A stretch of DNA of 64,000 nt from Limnephilus marmoratus (taxonomy: Eukaryota > Arthropoda > Insecta > Trichoptera > Limnephilidae): positions 45,541,460 through 45,605,459 of the forward strand of contig OU862913.1 of the NCBI GenBank assembly GCA_917880885.1, in the 5' to 3' direction. The notes under the pieces are model-generated. The model made no database searches. It had not been told where the DNA came from and was given only the letters and a program-made list of their open reading frames with translations. Shown here in pieces: positions 1-11,074 of this stretch (its first letter is position 1; every line of letters begins with the position of its first letter). A program made the position numbers and the translations under genes.

Positions 1-2433
1 CACCAATGTCCACACCCATGCTCCGTCACGACACGTAAGCTTTACGCATCTTTTTCCTTCGCTGATGGTCATTGTGAAGCAGTGTATATACTTGCACGGG
101 AACGGATGGTATCAAATTTAGGTCGGCATTGAAGTTTCGCGCGTACTGTAACCGGTCTGTGTTTATCCTCTTCATTGTTTTAAAGAAATTTGTTTATACA
201 TAACGTGAACGTAATTACAATTAATTATATAGTATTAAAACGCCTCTAGATAAATTACAAAATGACTGATACCGCTCATATGCTGTCAAATGCCGGCGAA
301 TTTTCGAGAATTTCCGCATTTCCATAAAATCAAAATAATTTGAATATTTCTAAACGTATCCAAAAACTAATAACTGTTTTAGAAAGACGATTAAATACAC
401 GCTTTCGATTTGTATCATTAGAAATAAGCATTTTATTTTTTAAATATTAAAATTTTGAATGCAAACATTATTTTTTTTAAAAGTGACTCACCATACATTG
501 TTTCCTTTAAAAACTGAACTAAAATAACTGATAACGTAAAAGAAACGCATTTTTTAATAGTCTAATGTATTTTAAACATTACAGTCATCTCACTTTTGTA
601 TCATTTTAAACAAAAATAATTACCTAATAAAAAAATTCACAAAGTTTCATAAGTTTTTCTCGTATTTTTTGACGTTAACACATGATGGCGGATGTTTGAC
701 GTCATAAACCCGAATAATTATTTTTTTCGTGAAGAACCTTGGAATACAAATTGTAGCGTAGTGTTTTCGTTTTCTAACACTGTTTAGATCATATCTCTCG
801 TCATTATAGTAAGGGAGATAAAACGATTTTTATGAGACCATAATATGCGCTGTCTTATAAAGATGCCAAACTTACTTTATGTAAAATAGTTGTTTGTCGC
901 ATATATTCGACAGATTTACTCAACCGCACTCAACCGGTTTTACATGTATAATATATGAAGCGTTTCATCTTCCTTGTTTTGTAGTTATATTTTTTACACG
1001 TGTAGGATGTGCGTATGGGAGGAAGGTATTTTTTTTATTTAGTTAAAAAGAATATTTTTTATTATTGTTGTTGTTTTGATGATGTGGTTTTGATTTTTAA
1101 TAAAAAGTTTTAAGTATATTTGTAATTGTGCTTTGAATTCTTTACAAATATTTTAAGAGATCTTGTATGTTCTGGTTATTTATTAAAGAAATTTGTCAAT
1201 AGGTATTTGTAGTTCTGTTGATCCGAAGTTTGTTTACGACGTTTATGTATCGAAATCGGTAACATGCATTTTTACTTGAGATTTGCTGTTTTTGAATGGT
1301 ACGGCTGTGTTGTATTATGACATCACTGGGTAAACATACCTATTCGTTCCCGCTGATAGAAGCAAAATACACCAAATATATTTTTTATTAGTGACTTCGT
1401 GTTCAGTGACATTGAAATAATGGTTAGTTCGTTGTCTATGACTTCATCATTGTCTATGAATAACCTCACTATTTTTGACAAATGCTTTCGACACGGCCAA
1501 TCGTTTCATCCTGTTTTCAAACTTTAATTCACCTACCTAATATTCCTTATATTGTCTAACCCGCGCAGTTAAATCTTCCAATGCTTGTGATAGTTTCTGG
1601 TAAGATATAACGCTGATAATTTCTGTACTAATTGAGCAATTCATTCTAGTGGCATCTCCAATTTGTAACGGCTGTTGTTCTTTAATTTCGGTTTAGGCAC
1701 AACTTCGCCCTATATAACGCAACCCAGCTTTTACGCCAATCGGTATATCTAATTATATATTGAATTTTAAATTGAATTTGACTAACCCAATGACATCACA
1801 AACTTATTAAGTCTTATGCTAATCAGGGAAAGTTTGAATTGTCAATTTGACGTTATCTAATTTTGGATTTGTATTTGGAAGTAGTTGATTAAAATTAGGG
1901 GAAATATACCGCAAACCGCCGCACTTTTATTAGGCACAGATTTTGGGATTACACTACATTTCAATCTAATTACTTGATTCTAGTAAGTAACTAGAAGAAG
2001 TAACTGGAAAGATGGTAAAAAATGGATTACAATTCCATTTTTATACAACCAAAGTTCAAAATTTCTCGTATAAAAATATTTCTTTGCCGCCATTTTAATA
2101 ATTTTTTTATGATTTGACATTTGCGTGAGTTTTGTTTCGATCTAAATACGCATTAATTACTTAGTTTACCCAAATTAATAACCTTGTAACCTATTTTGTG
2201 CATGTAAATTGTTAAAACGAAGTGTAATTTATGTAATATGTACATAAAAGTACCGCAGTTGGTGAAATAATTTCTAAAATTGGTACAAATTATAATATAC
2301 GGATTAACAACATTTTGTTAAAAGCGGATAACGGATCCAATACATGGTAAAACCGGTTTATGTTCAGATATGAATGAAGATTTTTAAATATTTTAAAATA
2401 TTTTATTAGATTAGATTGTTTTTAAATATCTTA
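1..2433. other. AT-rich intergenic stretch upstream of znfA
   Basis: No convincing coding region on either strand. It probably holds the promoter and any untranslated first exon of znfA, because a splice acceptor (tgtttcag, ending at 2948) lies just before its start codon, but no promoter motif can be pinned down. A degraded TTAA-type repeat is listed separately. Confidence 0.5.
285..870 (+). repeat. degraded copy of the TTAA-type MITE family
   Basis: Matches in order the blocks of the copies at 33067..33659, 55147..55731 and 61725..62406: an end like ccgaattttcgagaa, then a block around aactgttttagaaag, then gcaaacatta, and near the right side a block reading ctaacactgttt followed by atagtaagggag. 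Terminal TTAA is no longer visible, so it is an old copy. Confidence 0.5.
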
Positions 2434-2781
2434 TCTCCAAGCAGTGGCGTAGCTAGCATGGGTGGCACCCGGGGGCGGAAGTCACCCCCCCCGGGGCCTA
2501 GTGTCACACCCCCCCCCCCCCCCCCCCCTATGAAAGTTGACTTGAGAAATTCAAAACGCTAATTTCGACTTCAAAAAATTGGTTCATCCTGGGGGGGGGG
2601 TGGCTAGAGAATTTCAGAATATAGGCTATTCCGCCTTACGAAAATATATAAATAACAGATCGTGTTCATGTGTATGCAATATCTTGGTTACATATACGCA
2701 ATATCTTGGTCGAGTGGCACCCCACCTTCGGGTGGCACCCGGGGCGGTCCGCCCCCCCTTCGCTACGCTACTGTCTCCAAG
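2434..2781. mobile_element. short hAT-type MITE with 8-bp target duplication
   Basis: The element itself is 2442..2773. It starts cagtggcgtagc and ends gctacgctactg (inverted), followed inside by C/G-rich subterminal runs. The flanks carry a perfect 8-bp duplication tctccaag at 2434..2441 and 2774..2781. An 8-bp TSD with CAGTGGCG-like termini is typical of hAT non-autonomous elements. It sits ~220 bp before the znfA start codon. Confidence 0.88.
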
Positions 2782-3002
2782 GTCAAGATGCAGTCCCAAT
2801 TATAACCTTATTTGGAAATAAGGATATAATTGGGATATTTACAAATAATTATATATAATTGGGATATTTAACACTTATTTCCAAATAAGAATATAATTTT
2901 TTCATTGTTTTGTCAGAATATTTCGTTGTAACTACATTACTGTTTCAGATTATTTTTTTGGGCCTGAACCAAATAATACCATAACTCTATAACAGCAGTG
3001 CC

Positions 3003-5266
3003 ATGGATCTACTCAATCCAGAAAGTGTTTCCATCAAGGTGGAACCAGGGACACAGGAAGCTGGTGGAGATGAAATGCCGCATATAGATGTAGATTTCGA
3101 CCTCCCGGTTGTTGAGAGTACTTCGACAGCAAGTAAGTTTCAATAATAATAATATTTGGATGATTTGTGTGGCGCAGTTTTTGTGAAAATTACCTCAAGG
3201 GCCCTGTACAACCTTATATTATATTTCTACATTCTTACTTCCAACTACAAACTAGACAACCATTATAACAACTTATGGTAAAAAAAATGCTTTCCCAAAC
3301 TACGAATAACCTGACACTATTTAGAAATCTCCTACTACCACCATGGTAAGCGGAACATGTTGATTGTGACGTGATGGAGGGCTTAACCATCCGAGGAATC
3401 GAACACGCGACGCCTGGGTGGGATCCAAACGCGATTCCAACTCGGCCACTGACCGATCATATTGTGGTAGATATTTATGTATATATTTCAAATGTTATTT
3501 TTACTAGAAACTGTCAAACGATGAGAAAGTGTTATCATGGCGTATGTCATCTTTGAGTATGCTGGGTGAAGGGTCTTTTTAAGGAAAGGAAAGAGTTGAA
3601 GTTCTGGGAAGGAAAAAACTATAAGGTATTGTTATTATATCTGGTCTCAATGTATTTAGGAATGTCGGACATCCCTCTCACGCGGTGCAAGGCTATGGGT
3701 TGAAAGAGTCCGGCTGGAGAGGTCTACCTCAACCAATCTCTGCCGATCTGGCCCGCCATGCGTTAGCCGCCAAGTCCTAGACCAACCTCAGCCATAAATC
3801 CGGGCACCCCTGCTAAGAACTACTTAAGGTGACCTATGGCTGAGGTGTTGGTTATCCAATAAATGGTTTCCAGGGCGGCGGTACCCATACTGGCCTCCCA
3901 AATTGATAATATAGACCTTAATGAACTCTGAACAGAGAGAAATTACTTTTGTATCATCGAGATTAGTGTTCTTTATCATTTGTTGTGTCTATTTTCAAAC
4001 ATTGTGTAGGTGTTCCACTCATGTCCTCCGAGTTCCGCATAAGTTCACCGGTGTAAAGGGGATCAATGCTGCTAGCTCTTCATATTAGGCTCCGTTGAAA
4101 TACCTTTTTATGTTGTATTTTAGACGACCGTAATTTTTGCAACACGCTGTTCATCTTGGCATATCAATATATTGTGGCTTTGTTTTTCCAGGTAGCATTA
4201 ATATGGAGACTGATTCCATCAAGACTGAACCAGATCCTGAACCAGAACCCCGAGAAGAAGATAGAGGGGGAATTACTTATATAGAAATTGATGTAGACCT
4301 CCCAGATAATAAAAGAGAAAGCTTTGAGCACTCTGAAAGACTTCCCCAAACAGCAGGTAAAACCAACTTTAGTTTGTTAAAATTTCAAATCATGGTCTCT
4401 TAATTTTTGTGTTTTTTTTTTGCATTTACTGTACTTATACTTTTTCAGACTTATTGACACACCTGAAGAAGCAACCTGGGGGAAAACGATACTCTTGTCC
4501 CCATTGCAACTATTCCTGCTTTGGAAAGACAACGTTTAAACTGCACGTGCGTATCCACACTGGAGAAAAACCCTTTTCGTGTTCTGACTGCACATATGTT
4601 TGTTCTCGGATGTATAATTTAAAAAGACACATGCTAACTCACAGTGAAGAAAAACCTTTTGTATGTTCCGATTGTGATTATTCATGTACTCAAAAGATAT
4701 ATTTGAAGAGGCACATGCTGGTTCACGGCGGAGAAAACCCTATTACGTGTCCCGATTCCAACGATTCATGTTCTACAAAGCGACTAGAAATTCAAGATCT
4801 GAATCACGGTAATGAAAAACCTTTTTCATGTTCCGACTGCACTTATAAATGCTCTCGAATGTATACTTTGAGAAGACACATGTTATCTCATAGTGGAGAA
4901 AAATATTTTTCATGTTCCGCCTGTAGCTATTTATGTTCTCAACAGGGAGATTTAAAGAGACACATGCTGTCGCACAGTGGAGAGAAACCTTTTTCATGTT
5001 TAGAGTGTAACTTTTCATTTTCTCAAAAGAGATATTTGAGTATGCACATGCGAGTTCACAGTAGGGAAAAACCTTTTTCGTGTTCTGACTGTAACTTGTC
5101 ATTTGCTCAAAAAAGATATTTAAAGATGCACAAGCTAGTTCACAGTGGAGAAAAACCTTATTCATGTTCTGACTGTAACTTTTCATGTTCTCGAAAGAGA
5201 TTTATGAAGACACACATGCTTGTCCATAGTGGAGAAAAACCATTTTCTTGTTCCCAAAAAGAATAA
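3003..5266 (+). CDS. znfA: C2H2 zinc-finger protein, three coding exons
   Basis: Probable nuclear DNA-binding regulator; target unknown. Coding exons 3003..3132, 4192..4356 and 4449..5266; all splice sites are GT-AG and every junction is phase 1, giving about 370 residues. Exon 1 encodes an acidic leader beginning MDLLNPESVSIKVEP; exon 2 repeats the same module (ETDSIKTEP, then YIEIDVDLP). I-K-V-E and I-K-T-E both fit the SUMO-site pattern psi-K-x-E. Exon 3 holds nine finger units of the form C-x2-C-x12-H-x3-H joined by H-S-G-E-K-P-F-like linkers; unit 4 (CPDS...LNH) has lost a cysteine and a histidine, so eight look able to bind zinc. The reading frame stops inside a tenth unit. A splice acceptor at 2941..2948 suggests an untranslated upstream exon. 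Intron 1 contains two SINE-like repeats. Paralogous to znfB. Confidence 0.85.
3240..3455 (-). repeat. tRNA-derived SINE, head shown on minus strand, in znfA intron 1
   Basis: Read on the minus strand, 3370..3455 has a tRNA-like head with a box A-like tggccgagttgg and a box B-like tgttcgattcctcgg. The body (tacgaataacctgac, ctactaccacca, gtgatggagg) recurs at 21846..21950, which lacks the head. Confidence 0.6.
3537..3907 (-). repeat. SINE-B copy (LINE-tailed non-autonomous retroelement), intron 1
   Basis: Reverse-strand copy of the family seen best at 32560..32893: 5' block gaggcgggtatgggtaccgc, middle block with ggcaggccggatcgg and catcgccttgca, and a 3' tail with cacacagcat and gatgacata. 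Ends here are worn. Confidence 0.7.
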
Positions 5267-5400
5267 TATGAAATATTATTTGAAGAAGCATTTGCTGACT
5301 CACAGCGTTAAAAGACTTTCTATGTGTAGACTCTACTGATGGGAAATTTGAAGTCGTACATGTTGACCTACAGTAAAAAAACTAAAATATATAAAAATGC
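5267..5400 (+). pseudogene. eroded finger remnants just after the znfA stop codon
   Basis: In another frame directly behind the stop, the DNA still reads a finger tail (KYYLKKHLLTHS) and pieces of a further one. The stop therefore truncates a once longer array through a small indel near 5255..5265. An AATAAA lies at 5422..5427 and could serve as poly(A) signal. Confidence 0.6.
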
Positions 5401-5561
5401 GACACACCGGCAGCTTATTGAAATAAATTACATTTTTTTATATTAACCTATTTTAATTAATTGCGTAATAAATTATTCAAATCAATTTTTAACACATGAT
5501 CACTACATGCTAACATTATGTATTAGCTTCCTTCAGCTTAGTAGATGCGCATTATCTGTAA

Positions 5562-6008
5562 GAAACATTATTAATTTTTGGGGATCGCTGGCAACGGTTA
5601 ATATGCACTTTTTGTTAAAAAAAACCTTTTGATTCGCCTTAATTACATTAAAAGGCAACTATTTGCATTGGGGGAAGTGGAAAATATTTCATTCTAAATT
5701 TCATTACGTAAAATTAAAATTAGCTTTCGTCTTGTGAGATTGTACGCCAGAATCACAAACCATGTTACACAAACCTAGCGTAGCCGCTAAACTACTTGAA
5801 AACTGGGATGTTTTTCTTGCCTTGACGCGAGTAGGCGTTATAAAGGGGCACTTTCTTTTGTATCACAAACCATGTTACACAAAAATATTTTCCACTTCCC
5901 CAATGCAAATAGTTGTCTTTTAATGTAATTAAGGTGAATCAAAAGATTTTTTCAAAAAAAAGTGCGTATTAACCGTTGCCAGCGATCCCCAAAATTTACC
6001 GAAACATT
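5562..6008. mobile_element. long-TIR MITE, 8-bp TSD (family M)
   Basis: Element about 5570..6000 with ~110-bp inverted ends that include caacggttaatatgcac and an A/T-rich block ending ttgcattggggg. Perfect flanking duplication gaaacatt at 5562..5569 and 6001..6008. Same family as 8780..9170 and 12243..12633. TIRs beginning GGTAA with 8-bp TSDs fit Merlin or another 8-9-bp-TSD superfamily; the superfamily is not settled. Confidence 0.82.
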
Positions 6009-6317
6009 AATGTAACAGTATTGTTCTCTCGTAACCGATGTTGTGTTATTTTTATTACTTTGTAAAATTATTAAGCTTGTCCTGGTGAGGTTAAAAATTG
6101 ATTTGTAAACGTGTTACCATGTAAAGAAACGATAAATAAATATAAAGTATCTAATATGAACTAGCTAGAATCTAGATGATGTACAATAAAGGTATGGACT
6201 TTACTATGTTCCCAGACCGACTTGCACACTTGTCCCAAAATCTAAATACCCACTTGTCGCGATATTGAACGGATTTTACGGTTTAAATCACTTCATAACG
6301 TCTTTCTAAACATTACT

Positions 6318-6770
6318 TGGGAGGCGGGTATGGATACCACAGCCCCGAGAACCATTTATTGGTTAACCAACATCTCTGCTGTAAGTCACTCCAAGTGGTT
6401 CGCTATGCTTGGTGACTTAGCAGAAGGTCGTGAAGTTTGTCCGGGTCTTGGCGGCGGATGCATCTGCCCACCTACTGGCAGGCCGGATCGAGAGTGACTG
6501 GTTGAAGGAGGCTTTTTAACCTCCAGCCGGACTCTTTTGGCCCATCGCCTTGCACCACAATGAGATGGATGGATTCATACGTCCGTCGCTTCTGGTCACA
6601 CTGACCCCCATATTCCTATACACTCAATACCCTTTACCTTCCCAGAACTTCCTTCCTTAAAAGACCCTACACACAGCATCTCCAAAGATGACATAGACTC
6701 TAAGGGTTTTTTTCCTCAATACCTCCTGCGTGGAGATAATGCAAAAAAATAATTGATCTTCCAGTTTAAC
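6318..6770 (+). repeat. SINE-B copy
   Basis: Starts gggaggcgggtatgg, contains the ccatttattgg, gtggttcgcta and ggcaggccggatcg blocks, then cacacagcat...gatgacata and a worn version of the terminal hairpin followed by gcaaaaaaataa. Confidence 0.75.
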
Positions 6771-7182
6771 AACAAAACAAGTAATAAATATCAACTCAAC
6801 GCATTGAAAGACCTTTTTCGCCACCATCTTAATTTCATACATTCCATGCCGATATGAACAGCGCAGATTGGCGTAGGATTGCGCACGACAAGTGTATTTC
6901 TATGGCTTTTTTTATTATTTGTATTTCTATTATAAACTGCTCATGTTTTAAAACGCCTGCTCTTAACAGTTTCCCTGTGAGATAGGCATAGGACATCACA
7001 AATTATAAGTCTAGAAATAAAGATGAATTAATAATAATAAAGCACTCGCAGTTTTTTATACTTATGATAATATTAGTTTATTCCAGAATGTATGCTTGTA
7101 TAAAATATTTGAGTTGTAAGTTGCCCTAACCTTAGAGAATATATATAGGTATAGCATAAATAAGTTCCATCCGCATTCTATT
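6771..7182. other. intergenic, AT-rich
   Basis: No gene or recognisable repeat seen. Confidence 0.4.
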
Positions 7183-7943
7183 CAAGGGGTGTTCAGACAT
7201 CTAATATAACCGCTAGCAGGTATCTGCTGAACCGCGAGCGCTTATGTTTCGTGCCGTTCAGAGCTCGTTCACATTGAGCATATAAATATAAAAGATCATA
7301 GCACGCCACATATCGCTCTCCATACAATCCCTTCAGACCGTTCACACCTGAGCGCTTTATGCGCACATCAACCATAGACAATGCACATCTTACGCCGTAA
7401 CCGCTCCTGAGGCGATATGCCAACAGTTAAGCGCCCCCCACTCCGACGAAAACAGGAGAGGGGGTCATTTTAATTACGGAGCTGCCAAGACCGGTGGGTG
7501 ACAGATGTCAAGTTCATAGATTCAGTACAAAAAATGCGCACTCCGTGGCCGCTCGCTAATTCAACTGACCCCCTCTCCTACCATAGGAAGAAATATTTTA
7601 TCTGCGCCGTGTGAACGGCACGAAACATAAGCGCTCGCGCTTCAACAGATACCTGCTAGCAGTTATATTAGATGTCTGAACACCCCTTCACGCAGCGCAG
7701 ATAAAATATTTCTTCCTATGGTAGGAGAGGGGGTCAGTTGAATTAGCGAGCGGCCACGGAGTGCGCATTTTTTGTACTGAATCTATGAACTTGACATCTG
7801 TCACCCACCGGTCTTGGCAGCTCCGTAATTAAAATGACCCCCTCTCCTGTTTTCGTCGGAGTGGGGGGCGCTTAACTGTTGGCATATCGCCTCAGGAGCG
7901 GTTACGGCGTAAGATGTGCATTGTCTATGGTTGATGTGCGCAT
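7183..7943. repeat. MITE with perfect 249-bp inverted partial duplication
   Basis: An element with ~80-bp TIRs runs from 7183 (aaggggtgttcagacatc) to 7688 (gatgtctgaacacccctt). Its inner part 7359..7607 is repeated in reverse at 7695..7943. The two 249-bp arms appear identical base for base and are separated by 87 bases that are the right TIR of the element. A transcript across this region would fold into a very long hairpin. No protein is encoded; open frames here are by-products of the GC-richer repeat. Confidence 0.85.
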
Positions 7944-8189
7944 TAACGTTTTATAATGAAAATAAATATTATATAAAATTACAAACTTTGTTGAAGAAAT
8001 CAAACTTGAAAGATGTTTTATTATTTTTATAAAGTCAGAAAATAATTAATGCTAAATAAATGAAAAATAGAAATATTTTTTGATTAAATTTGTTAACTTT
8101 TCAGGTCACATTCAGTAAAACACATAAGCATTTTGACAATTTATTATAAGTAACTTAATTTTACAAAAAAATATTTTACTGGTGGTTGA

Positions 8190-8790
8190 AAAACCGAGCT
8201 CTCAGAAATGTTTTTGGATTTCCATGTGACACCCATGTCAGAGACACCTACTCAGTTTCCAGTGTTCTTCTGATCACAGTCCTTATGAAATCACAAGCAC
8301 CCAAGGCCGTAGCCAGAAAAGATTTTCGGGGGGGGGGGGTTTGTTTGGTGGAACAGTGTTCATAGAAATATGTTGTTTTTTTTTAATAAAAGAAATTAAA
8401 TGGTGTTACTAATCAATCTTGTATTTTTGTAATTACAAAATTAAATTTAGTCTTATAGCTTTCTTTGCAGCGAACAAATCAATTACCTCCTCGGTGTCAA
8501 TTTCGGGGGGGATCTATCCCCCTTGATCCCCCCCTTGGCTACGGCCTTGCAAGCACCCTCCTACAAATTACTCAACAATCAACTCACACTAACATCAAAC
8601 CACTTTACAATCAAGACATAGGTACTCGAAATAGAAATAAAATCGGCATACTTCAAACACACACTACAAAATATGGGATAAAATCTCTGAACTATGTTGC
8701 CTATACACTATAATTCGCTTCGAGATATGTACAAGGGAATCCAGCAAAATAAAAAATTCAGAGTAATGCTTAAAAAGAATATTTTTTGGT
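8190..8790 (+). pseudogene. LINE ORF2 C-terminal fragment, interrupted by a hAT MITE
   Basis: Conceptual pieces such as NRALRNVFGFPCDTH before the insertion and KYGIKSLNYVAYTLYNSLR after it match the usual pattern of a non-LTR reverse transcriptase C-terminus (a worn [YF]NSLP-type motif and a basic tail). Frameshifts separate the pieces. The clade cannot be fixed from this much sequence. Confidence 0.5.
8294..8557. mobile_element. short hAT-type MITE, 8-bp TSD
   Basis: Element 8302..8549, from caaggccgtagcca to tggctacggccttg (perfect 14-bp inverted ends), with poly-G/poly-C subterminal runs. Perfect 8-bp duplication caagcacc at 8294..8301 and 8550..8557. It lies inside the LINE fragment. 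Confidence 0.9.
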
Positions 8791-9170
8791 AAATATTCCG
8801 AACAAACGTCAACGGTTATGTAACGGGATTGTGTATGTTATCTTTACTTTAAAAACAGCCTACGTTTTTGAATGGTTTGTCTGGCAAAGCAGGGTTTGCG
8901 TAGCGGGCTTGTGTATATTATCTTAATTTTAAAAGTTTTATCAAAAAAAAGGGCGTATTAACCGTTGACGTTTGTTCCGAACTGCAAACAGAGTGATTTG
9001 ACAGTGTGAAAGCAAATTTTCAATTTACGTAAATAAAATTAAAAATGTAACATTTTCAACCTCCCCCAATGCAAATAGTTGTCTTATGGTAATTAAGAAG
9101 AATCTAAAAGTTTTATAAAAAAAGTGTGTATTTACCGTTGACGTTTGTTCCGAACAATTACCTATTTTTT
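8780..9170. mobile_element. family M MITE, 8-bp TSD
   Basis: Element 8788..9162 from ggtaaatattccgaac to gttccgaacaattacc. Flanking tatttttt at 8780..8787 and 9163..9170. It is almost the exact reverse complement of 12251..12625. Confidence 0.82.
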
Positions 9171-10024
9171 AAGTACGTTTAAGGATGAAACTATGTAATC
9201 TCTTGTCATGTTCTTGTTTCTTTTTCTCTTCTTTTCTTTTCCATTTAGTTGTAATCATCCATATTTGTTCCTTTTCCTTGTTCCTTTTTTTTCTTTAATT
9301 GTTTTGTATTGTTGTTCGTTCTACTCAACCTGGCTTTTATTTTTCGTCTATACCTATTGTAAATGAAACTCTTTTTTTTAATATCTAAATTCCTATGTAA
9401 AATTGTAACTATTTCCTCCCACCCATGAATTGTATGTTCCTCCTGTCCTAAAATGAGTTCTGTAACTCATCGGGATTGCTCTAGCAAGAAATAAAAACAA
9501 TAAACAATATATTTTTATGATGATTTCGCACTTTTATTTCTACCAAGCTGGAGTCCGACCGGGTCCTAGTTCTTAAGTTTTGAAGGAACTGCTTGTTCCG
9601 CTTGCGAATAGAAAGCAGGATTCAAAAAATCCTGTTGTGGGCAAAAGAAAAAAAACAATGGGCAAAAGAACTAATAATGACACAACAAAACCAACTGTCA
9701 GTGTTTATAAATAGCTTACAATAACACTACGGAGAGAGAACTGCTTGATGATATAGCATTTAACCAACAGAAATGACAGCAGGGTTTGGTCAAGCTCCGA
9801 ACCTGATGCCTTTCAGTTTTTGCCCTTCAGCAAGCTAGTCATAAATAAACCAATCCCTAGTAGTAAACCAAGCTAGTAATGGTAATTCGTTTTTAGATGC
9901 CACATGCGAAGATAAAATATCATCTTCGTGTGTGGCACCCGTCTTTTTCTGTCTCGTTGGACAGTCAAAATATTTGTTTATTTTTTTTCAATATAAATAA
10001 TATTATGCAATTTTCTGTACTAAA
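9171..10024. other. intergenic, no gene seen
   Basis: T-rich, then a short A-rich end near 9490..9510 that may be an old retroelement tail. Nothing further can be supported. Confidence 0.35.
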
Positions 10025-10633
10025 TAAGGCTGGGCGCAAATGGACGTTTTCCTTATTCGATTTCCTGATGCGGAATTCCGATTCGGAATTCCGTGAGACT
10101 AGCGCAAACGTTCGTTTTTCTTCATTCGGAATGTATACACGTCAGTACAGATAGTGATAGCGTGGTGAACGCACGATGATGGAGGTCGATGATTTATTAG
10201 CAATTGCATTTCTGTTAATAATGAAGAAGAAAAAAATAATGGAATGATGAAAAATAATGAATTAATAATGAAAGTTTCTGCCTTACACATTATCGTGTTG
10301 CGATTCTATGCGTAACAAATACAAAGAATACGTCCGATGCACGCGGTGCCGATGCGATACTGAATAGAAATTTCCGAACGTATGCGCCGGCCCTAACAAA
10401 ATGTATGGAAGCGCTGCGTTCCGCATGACGTCATTAGGTTTTTTCCGTTCGGTTTCTCCGAACGCGCCGGCTTGCATTCGGAACGTACGTACGGAATTTT
10501 TTCCGTTCGGAAAAAAACCGAACGTGTGCGTCAGTTAATGTATTTTCTACTGATTCCATGCATTCCGGTCTCCGAATACGGAAAACGAATTCGGAAATCG
10601 AATAAGGAAAACGTGCTTGTGCGGCAAGCCTAA
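10025..10633 (+). mobile_element. PIF/Harbinger-like non-autonomous element
   Basis: Element 10028..10630 with TIR ggctgggcgca / tgcggcaagcc and TAA at 10025..10027 and 10631..10633, the 3-bp TWA duplication typical of PIF/Harbinger. At 10176 a short frame begins MMEVDDLLAIAFLLIM followed by lysines, resembling the N-terminus of Harbinger transposases, and stops at 10249; so this is probably a deleted autonomous copy. Same family as 59762..60683. Confidence 0.72.
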
Positions 10634-11074
10634 ATAACCACCCAATTTTCCCAATGACAGTTCCTGACTGATTGCTTGCTTCTATTTTGTCTATGGTTAA
10701 CCTATTTTATTATGTCAATCCTGTCACCGTGATTCTGAATTCTGATCGTAATATTATTTATTATCCTTCAGGCTGCTAAACAAACGGATATATATCATGT
10801 GAATAATGAAACTGTTATTAATACTTCGCACTTCAAATAATGTCTACCCAAGAAACCACTTTCACCCGAATTTTCGTTGGATTTCTTTGTAGGAGAGTTT
10901 ATTAAAACTTAGATTTATTTTATTGATAACTTTTAGCATTATTCTAAATACGGACACATTGATTTTTGAGAACCCGATTTAAATAGCTATTCTGTTCCAG
11001 GTTTTGTTTCTTGTGAACCAAAATTCATAACCGAAAACCACAGCATTACTTGAGAACGTCCTCACAGAAGCGAC
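10634..11074 (+). other. upstream region of znfB
   Basis: AT-rich. A splice acceptor (tctgttccag, ending 11000) lies 74 bases before the znfB start codon, suggesting an untranslated exon farther upstream. No promoter recognised. Confidence 0.45.

Noticed and set aside
4773..5186. 137-codon frame antisense to znfA exon 3
   Set aside because: Shadow of the repeated finger codons on the other strand.
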